Below are positions 15,317-20,179 of a stretch of 20,179 nt of DNA, piece after piece. The translations under genes and the position numbers were made by a program. Source of the stretch: an uncultured Oscillospiraceae bacterium (GTDB lineage Bacteria; Bacillota; Clostridia; Oscillospirales; Oscillospiraceae); the NCBI GenBank assembly GCA_900751035.1, contig CAADSF010000106.1, positions 1-20,179 of the forward strand, written 5' to 3'. The notes beneath the pieces are model-generated. The model searched no databases. It was not told the origin of the DNA and was given only the letters and a program-made list of their open reading frames with translations. Within the stretch, counting starts at the first letter, position 1, and each line of letters starts with the position of its first letter.

Positions 15317-16210
15317 TTATGGAACCACGATGTCGATTGCGCGGTGCTCGTTGCGGATCTCAACTTCGGTGACGCTGCCGCCGAATTCGCCGTCGACCGT
15401 CCATGAAACCGGCTCGTCGAACTCAAAGCGCAGTGCGCCGGTCTGCGCGGAAATGAACGAATCGTTGTCAAACTCCAGCCGCAGCGCACGCGTCGCGGCC
15501 AGATTGAACTCTGCGAGATTTTTTGTCGCGCGCACGAGGATCATCTCATACAGCCCGTCGTTGAGCGAGATGCCGAGATCCTTCGTGGCCTTGAAGCCGC
15601 CGACGGAGGTCGTGCTGGTCACGAGGCCGACGAGCACGTCGGCCTCCTCCTTCCGGTTCTCATAGTAGACGCGCACGTGCGTGGGCTTCAGCCGTCCGAG
15701 TGCGCCGGCGCCGTTCATGATATACGCGAGACGGCCCCAGATGCGCTTGTCCTCCTGCGGCGTCTCATACGGCACGTCCGTAAAGATGCCGAAGGCGGCG
15801 ACATAGGTAAAGAACCGGTCCGGGCCGAACGAGCCGATGTCCAGCGGGTACAGCCTGCCGCCCACGATCTCCTGCGCGGCGCGGATGGGGTCTTTGGAGA
15901 GGCCCAGCGTGGAGGCCACGTCGTTGACCGTGCCGCCGGGGATGTAGCCCAGCGGGGGCCGCTTTTCATACGGCAGCGCCATAAGGCCGGAAACGGCCTC
16001 GTTGAGCGTCCCGTCGCCGCCGGTGCAGACGATCAGGTCGTACTGCGTCCCGCGTTCGGCGATCTGCCGCGTGATATCGCGCGGCCCGGTCGTCATGTGT
16101 ACGGTCGGCTCATAGCCGCCCTTGCAGAAGATCGCCAGCACCTCCATGAGAGAGCTGCGGATCTCGGCGTGGCCCGCGTGCGGGTTGATGAAAAACAGTA
16201 AGCGCTTCAT
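15317..16210 (-). CDS. Diacylglycerol kinase family lipid kinase (YegS/DgkB-like)
   Basis: The 297-residue product is a soluble lipid kinase of the DAGK catalytic family (PF00781). The start MKRLLFFINPHAG is the nucleotide-binding N-terminal strand. The signature VCTGGDGTLNEAVSG (GGDGT at 64-68) and the following GYIPGGTVNDVASTLGL are typical. The C-terminal half carries the beta-sandwich domain, ending SWTVDGEFGGSVTEVEIRNEHRAIDIVVP. Known members phosphorylate diacylglycerol to phosphatidic acid at the membrane, returning lipid to phospholipid synthesis; which lipid is used here cannot be read from the sequence. GGAGGGAG lies upstream of ATG. It is 25 bases downstream of the foldase gene. 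Confidence 0.93.
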   Translation of the reverse strand: MKRLLFFINPHAGHAEIRSSLMEVLAIFCKGGYEPTVHMTTGPRDITRQIAERGTQYDLIVCTGGDGTLNEAVSGLMALPYEKRPPLGYIPGGTVNDVASTLGLSKDPIRAAQEIVGGRLYPLDIGSFGPDRFFTYVAAFGIFTDVPYETPQEDKRIWGRLAYIMNGAGALGRLKPTHVRVYYENRKEEADVLVGLVTSTTSVGGFKATKDLGISLNDGLYEMILVRATKNLAEFNLAATRALRLEFDNDSFISAQTGALRFEFDEPVSWTVDGEFGGSVTEVEIRNEHRAIDIVVP

Positions 16211-16235
16211 GTGCGGACTCCCTCCCGGCAGCTTG

Positions 16236-17849
16236 TCAGTTCTGCTGCATAATGTCGACGATGGCTGCGTTCTGCTCGGATTCCGTGACCTCGAACTTTG
16301 CCGCGACCTCCTGCAGAACGCTCACGGACAGCTCGTTCAGATAGTCCTCCTCTGCGCGGACGTACCAGTACGCGTGTTCGCCCGTGGAGGAGAAGTACAT
16401 GATGTGATAGCCGTAGCTGGTCTTGACGATGCCGGTGTCGCCAGGCTGACGGGCGGCGTCAAAGCACCAGGCGTCAAACTCGTCGACCATCTGGCCGGGA
16501 TAGATATCCTCGTACAGACCGCCGTTTTCCACGCTGCCGGGGTCCTGAGAGTTCTCCGCGGCCATAAACGCGAAGGAATCCTCGGTGTGCTCGCCGTTTT
16601 TCCACTCGGTCAGCAGGTCGTTGGCCTTCTTCTCGGCCTCTGCCCATGCTTCGTCGGTGTAGGTGCCGTCGTCATTCTTGCCCTCAGGCTGGATGAGGAT
16701 GTGGCGCACGTTCACCATCTTCACATCGGACTTTTCAATGCCGCTTCCGGCGTAGGAATCGGCGTTGTCGTCATAGTATTTGCTGATATCGTCCTCGGTG
16801 TAGACCTGCTCGTCGACGAGCGCCTGCAGATAGGCAGAGGCCGTGATCTGCCGCTCGACAAAGGCGTGGTACGACGTCAGCGTGGCCGCCGGGCCGTAGG
16901 CTGTCTGGAGATATTCGTCCGCGCTGCCGTAGCTGTAGCTTGCGGCGGCCACGGTGATCTGGCCGTCAAGCGCGTCGAGGTAGTCCTGATCCTCCTGGCT
17001 CAGCTGGAAGCCTGCAAGCCGGGCCTCCTGCCAGATGGCGGTGACGTTCTCGTAGTTCGTGATCGCCGCCTGCAGGAAATACTGCTGCCAGGTGCGCGTG
17101 TCGTCAAACATACACATCTGCTGGTCAAACGGCGTGCTGGTGTCGATGAAATACGCGGCGTAGCTGCCGTAATTGCTCATAAGCGTATAATACTGCTGCC
17201 AGTAGTAATACGGCAGCTCGCGGTTCGTCAGATGATCGTCGCCGCACACGGCAATCTCGCGGTTCAGAACGTCCTCGGTCAGCTCCTCGGCGGTTACGGT
17301 GTAGCTCACGCCGTTGCCCGCAGGCTCGGTTTCCTCGCCGTCCGTCTGTTCGCCGGTCTGGCTGTCATCTGCGGGGGTCTGATCGTCCGGCTGGGTGCTG
17401 TCGGCGCCGTCGGGGGTGTCGGCAGGCTCGGAGATCGTCGTGTCGTCGGACAGGTCGATATCCGGGCTGACCGGCGCCGCCGGCTTCAGCGTGAGGATCA
17501 GCACGAGCGCCGCAGCAATCACAACGGCTGCGCCGCCGATGATCCACGGCAGCGGAGATTTTTTCTTCGCGGGCTGCGCTGCGCCGTCCTGCGCATCCTG
17601 CGTGGGCTCGTCTTCGAGCGGAATGGTATGGTTCTCCTGCGCGTCGTCTTCGAGCGGAATGGTATGATTCTCCTGTGCGGCGTCGTCTTCGAGCGGAATG
17701 GTATGGTTCTCCTGTGCGGCGTCGTCTTCGAGCGGAATGGTATGCGCCTCCTGTGCGGCGGCATCTTCAATCGGAACCGTATAAGAGGAATATTCCTCAT
17801 TGTCCGGCATTCCGGATTGCTCCGGCGCCTGATTGGTCTTATCGTCCAT
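16236..17849 (-). CDS. Membrane-anchored parvulin-type peptidyl-prolyl isomerase (PrsA/SurA-like foldase)
   Basis: The 537-residue product has an unusual layout. Residues 1-95 are an acidic cytoplasmic tail with tandem HTIPLEDDAAQEN repeats. KKKSPL is followed by one membrane helix at about 99-122 (WIIGGAAVVIAAALVLILTL), giving a type II orientation by the positive-inside rule. An Asp/Thr/Pro-rich extracellular linker follows (123-180). A SurA_N/PrsA-like helical chaperone region spans about 185-370. The parvulin domain (about 376-490) opens with VNVRHILIQPEG and ends with VKTSYGYHIMYF. It probably folds exported proteins outside the membrane. It has a membrane helix where PrsA would have a lipobox. 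The start is uncertain: ATG 17849 has an 11-base spacing to GGGAGG, while ATG 17858 has only two. It is the first gene of a three-gene operon. Confidence 0.88.
   Translation of the reverse strand: MDDKTNQAPEQSGMPDNEEYSSYTVPIEDAAAQEAHTIPLEDDAAQENHTIPLEDDAAQENHTIPLEDDAQENHTIPLEDEPTQDAQDGAAQPAKKKSPLPWIIGGAAVVIAAALVLILTLKPAAPVSPDIDLSDDTTISEPADTPDGADSTQPDDQTPADDSQTGEQTDGEETEPAGNGVSYTVTAEELTEDVLNREIAVCGDDHLTNRELPYYYWQQYYTLMSNYGSYAAYFIDTSTPFDQQMCMFDDTRTWQQYFLQAAITNYENVTAIWQEARLAGFQLSQEDQDYLDALDGQITVAAASYSYGSADEYLQTAYGPAATLTSYHAFVERQITASAYLQALVDEQVYTEDDISKYYDDNADSYAGSGIEKSDVKMVNVRHILIQPEGKNDDGTYTDEAWAEAEKKANDLLTEWKNGEHTEDSFAFMAAENSQDPGSVENGGLYEDIYPGQMVDEFDAWCFDAARQPGDTGIVKTSYGYHIMYFSSTGEHAYWYVRAEEDYLNELSVSVLQEVAAKFEVTESEQNAAIVDIMQQN
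17611..17790 (-). repeat. 39-bp coding minisatellite in the foldase N-terminus
   Basis: Four tandem units lie at 17611-17646 (36 bp, one codon shorter), 17647-17685, 17686-17724 and 17725-17763 (39 bp each), followed by a diverged partial unit to about 17790. Each full unit encodes a 13-residue block of the type DDAAQENHTIPLE. Units B and C are almost identical at the DNA level, which suggests recent copying by slippage or recombination. Confidence 0.93.
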
Positions 17850-17885
17850 GTGTGTCATTGCCTCCCATATTGTTGGTGTCCCATA

Positions 17886-17914
17886 AGCATACCATATGCG
17901 CACGCAGTTTGCAA
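17886..17914 (-). promoter_or_regulatory. Promoter of the foldase-lipid kinase-acetyltransferase operon
   Basis: On the minus strand TTGCAA (17909-17914), 17 bases, TATGCT (17886-17891). It lies about 37 bases before the foldase start and is divergent from the ileS promoter. Confidence 0.75.
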
Positions 17915-17969
17915 TCGGGGAGCAGGCCGTCAAATTGAAACAATTTTTGAATTTCTGCGGGGAGTTTCC

Positions 17970-17998
17970 TTGACAAGCGCGGGAAAAATGGGTACACT
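17970..17998 (+). promoter_or_regulatory. Promoter of the T-box leader and ileS
   Basis: A consensus TTGACA (17970-17975) is followed after 17 bases by TACACT (17993-17998). Transcription would start near 18005, at the beginning of the T-box leader. Confidence 0.85.
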
Positions 17999-18004
17999 GT
18001 AGCT

Positions 18005-18245
18005 GATATATGCGATGAAAAGGACAAGTACGGGGTTTTGACGCGCGAAGAGAGCTGCCGGCCGGTGTAAGGCAGCGGCAAAGGCCCCCGAATATCCCCT
18101 TGGAGCAGCCGGGCCGAACCGCAAGTAAGCCCGGACGGGACTTCCCGTTACAGAAGACGAGTGCCCGCGTGCTGATGCGCGGGAATTCAGGTGGTACCGC
18201 GGTCATTTATCGCCCTGAGCCAAGGCTCTGGGCGCTTTGTTTTTG
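18005..18245 (+). ncRNA. T-box riboswitch of ileS (isoleucine tRNA-sensing leader)
   Basis: This leader senses uncharged tRNA and lets transcription continue into ileS when isoleucyl-tRNA is scarce. The stem I start GATGAAAAGGACAAGTA (18014-18030) has the typical T-box form with AGTA. The specifier is most likely ATC (18094-18096) in GAATATCCCC, an isoleucine codon. The T-box core AGGTGGTACCGCGG (18189-18202) contains TGGT (18192-18195), which can pair with the ACCA end of tRNA-Ile. The terminator hairpin is CGCCCTGAGCC (18211-18221) with GGCTCTGGGCG (18224-18234), with one T-T mismatch, then a T-rich run to 18244. The downstream gene agrees with the specifier. Confidence 0.94.
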
Positions 18246-18256
18246 CAGGAGGAATT

Positions 18257-20179
18257 ATGGAATACAAACAGACGCTCAACATGAACAAGTCGGGCTTTCC
18301 GATGCGCGGGGGTCTTCCGATGCGCGAGCCGGATATGCTGAAGCACTGGCAGGAGCTCGACCTCTACAACGAACTGCTCAGGAAGAACGAGGGCAAGCCT
18401 CTCTTCGCGCTGCACGACGGCCCTCCATTCTCCAACGGCTCGCTGCACATGGGCCACGCGCTCAACAAGTGCATCAAGGACTTTATGATTCGCTCGGCGG
18501 CCATGCGCGGGTATTATACCCCGTATATCCCCGGCTGGGATAACCACGGTATGCCCATCGAGTCCGCCATCATCAAAAAGAACAAGCTCAACCACAAAGC
18601 CATGCCCATCCCGGAGTTCCGCTCCGCCTGTCATGACTTTGCGCAGCACTACATCGATGTCCAGATGGAGGGCTTCAAGCGCCTCGGCGTCGTGGCCGAC
18701 TGGGAGCATCCGTACAAAACCATGGCCCCCAGCTTTGAGGCGGAAGAGGTCAAGGTCTTCGGCGCGATGTACAAAAAGGGCTACATCTATAAGGGTCTGA
18801 AGCCCGTCTACTGGTGCTATCACGACGAGACGGCGCTGGCTGAGGCCGAGATCGAATATCAGGACGACCCCTGCACCACCGTCTATGTCAAGTTCCCCCT
18901 GCATGACGATCAGGGCAAGCTGACCGACGAGGAAAAGCAGAACCTCTCCTTCGTCATCTGGACGACCACAATCTGGACGCTGCCCGGCAACCTCGCCATC
19001 GCGCTGAACCCGGTCGAAAGCTACGTCATCGTCCGCAATCATCAGAACGGCGAGCAGTATCTCGTCGCCGAAGCGCTCATGGAGAAGGTCATGAAGGTCG
19101 GCGGCGTGGAGGACTATACCGTCGTCTCCCGCCACGAGGGCGTGTTCTTTGAAAATATGCTGGCCAACCATCCGTTCCTGCCGAAGACCTCCCGCCTTGT
19201 CCTGGCCGATTACGTCACCATGGACTCCGGCACGGGCTGCGTCCACACGGCGCCGGGCTTCGGCGCGGACGACTATCAGACCTGCCGCCGCTACGGCATG
19301 GATATGGTCGTTCCCGTCAATGACCAGGGCCGCCACACCGACTACGCGGGCAAATACGCCGGCATGCTGGTCGAGGAATCCAACCCCGTCATTCTCAAGG
19401 ACATGCAGGAAAGCGGCGCTCTGTTCGCCTCCGAGCAGATTGTCCACTCCTATCCGCACTGCTGGCGCTGCAAGAAGCCCATCATCTTCCGCGCGACCCC
19501 GCAGTGGTTCTGCTCCGTCGATTCGTTCAAGGACGCGGCCTGCGCCGCGTGCGACGACGTGCGGTGGCTGCCCGCATGGGGCATTGACCGCATGAAGGCT
19601 ATGATCCGCGAACGCGCCGACTGGTGCATCTCCCGCCAGCGCCGCTGGGGCCTGCCGATCCCCGTGTTCTACTGCAAGGACTGCGGCAAGCCCATCTGCA
19701 CTGACGAAACAATTGCAAAAATTTCGAAGCTCTTCGGCGAATTCGGCTCGAACATCTGGTTCGAGAAGGAAGCGGACGAGCTGGTCCCCGAAGGCTTTAC
19801 CTGCCCGCATTGCGGCGGGAAGCACTTTGAGAAGGAAACGGACACGCTCGACGGCTGGTTCGATTCCGGCTCGACGCACTTTGCCTCCATGCAGAAGGAT
19901 CAGGGCTTCTGGCCCGCGACCGTCTATCTGGAGGGTCTTGACCAGTACCGCGGCTGGTTCCAGTCGAGCCTGCTGACGGCTGTCGGCGCACTTGGCAAGG
20001 GCGCTCCCTTTAAAGAGTGCGTCACCCACGGCTGGACGGTGGACGGCGAGGGCAAGGCCATGCACAAGTCCCTCGGCAACGGCGTCGATCCTGCGGACGT
20101 GTTCAAGAAATACGGCGCGGACATCTGCCGTCTGTGGGCGGGCTCGGCCGACTACCATGTGGACGTTCGCTGCTCGGAC
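18257..20179 (+). CDS. ileS: Isoleucyl-tRNA synthetase, N-terminal part (runs off the window)
   Basis: IleRS charges tRNA-Ile and edits mischarged valine. The first 641 codons are present, open to the last base. The class I HIGH motif appears as HMGH (64-67) in DGPPFSNGSLHMGHALNK. GWDNHGMPIESAI (about 94-106) follows where most IleRS have GWDTHGLPIE. The editing domain (CP1) shows VIWTTTIWTLPGNLAIALNP, and the later block DTLDGWFDSGSTH precedes the second half of the catalytic domain. The KMSKS motif is AMHKS (601-605) in GEGKAMHKSLGN. AGGAGG (18247-18252) lies four bases before ATG, just beyond the T-box terminator run. The variant motifs should be tolerated, since the key lysine K604 and serine S605 are kept. 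Confidence 0.97.
   Translation, partial: MEYKQTLNMNKSGFPMRGGLPMREPDMLKHWQELDLYNELLRKNEGKPLFALHDGPPFSNGSLHMGHALNKCIKDFMIRSAAMRGYYTPYIPGWDNHGMPIESAIIKKNKLNHKAMPIPEFRSACHDFAQHYIDVQMEGFKRLGVVADWEHPYKTMAPSFEAEEVKVFGAMYKKGYIYKGLKPVYWCYHDETALAEAEIEYQDDPCTTVYVKFPLHDDQGKLTDEEKQNLSFVIWTTTIWTLPGNLAIALNPVESYVIVRNHQNGEQYLVAEALMEKVMKVGGVEDYTVVSRHEGVFFENMLANHPFLPKTSRLVLADYVTMDSGTGCVHTAPGFGADDYQTCRRYGMDMVVPVNDQGRHTDYAGKYAGMLVEESNPVILKDMQESGALFASEQIVHSYPHCWRCKKPIIFRATPQWFCSVDSFKDAACAACDDVRWLPAWGIDRMKAMIRERADWCISRQRRWGLPIPVFYCKDCGKPICTDETIAKISKLFGEFGSNIWFEKEADELVPEGFTCPHCGGKHFEKETDTLDGWFDSGSTHFASMQKDQGFWPATVYLEGLDQYRGWFQSSLLTAVGALGKGAPFKECVTHGWTVDGEGKAMHKSLGNGVDPADVFKKYGADICRLWAGSADYHVDVRCSD

Noticed and set aside
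17611..17790. A CRISPR-like array
   Set aside because: The units are directly adjacent without spacers, in frame with a protein, and no cas gene is near.
16122..18002. A 626-codon + strand frame opposite the foldase gene, and a 651-codon minus frame opposite ileS (18203-20158)
   Set aside because: Both lie antisense to recognisable conserved genes and have no family motif or suitable ribosome binding site.
17850..18206. An N-terminal extension of the foldase up to 18206
   Set aside because: It would cross both divergent promoters and the T-box leader on the opposite strand, and the added residues show no protein-like pattern.

Overview
The window carries the replication-origin locus of a Gram-positive bacterium of the class Clostridia, most likely an Oscillospiraceae/Ruminococcaceae-type gut organism. 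This placement is inferred from the gene order dnaA-dnaN-rlbA-recF-remB-gyrB-gyrA, remB being a Firmicutes gene, from strong purine-rich ribosome binding sites, a T-box leader on ileS, a clostridial NifS/IscU pair and GC-rich codon use. No plasmid, phage, insertion sequence or CRISPR array is visible.

Layout. Positions 1-325 hold no gene and appear to be made largely of short interspersed repeats. On the + strand follow mscL with its own terminator, a CatA-like acetyltransferase, and an azlC-like permease gene broken at its 3' end exactly where a palindromic repeat and a second interspersed repeat begin (2024-2146). A terminator at 2157-2188 insulates dnaA, which has a well-formed promoter with a DnaA-box-like sequence inside its spacer. 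The dnaA-dnaN gap (3631-3864) has a cluster of DnaA boxes, a C-run, a DnaA-trio-like run and AT-rich DNA, and is the likely oriC. From dnaN to rnhA (3865-11592) the genes are tightly packed on the + strand, with most joins overlapping or nearly so. The exception is the gyrB-gyrA gap, which contains a palindromic repeat.

The right half has shorter units on both strands. A cysteine desulfurase and its IscU scaffold (minus strand) form an iron-sulfur cluster assembly pair. A Mbeg1-like (DUF2974) alpha/beta-hydrolase gene is divergent from them. A minus-strand operon encodes a membrane-anchored parvulin-type foldase, a YegS/DgkB-like lipid kinase and a GNAT acetyltransferase. Divergent from that operon, an isoleucine T-box leader precedes ileS, which runs off the window end.

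The functional core is initiation and topology of replication: DnaA, the beta clamp, RecF, both gyrase subunits and RNase HI. The most unusual signals are two families of interspersed inverted repeats, each showing at least one compensatory base-pair change between copies, their placement at a broken gene and inside the gyrB-gyrA junction, and a 39-bp coding minisatellite giving the foldase a repeated acidic cytoplasmic tail.
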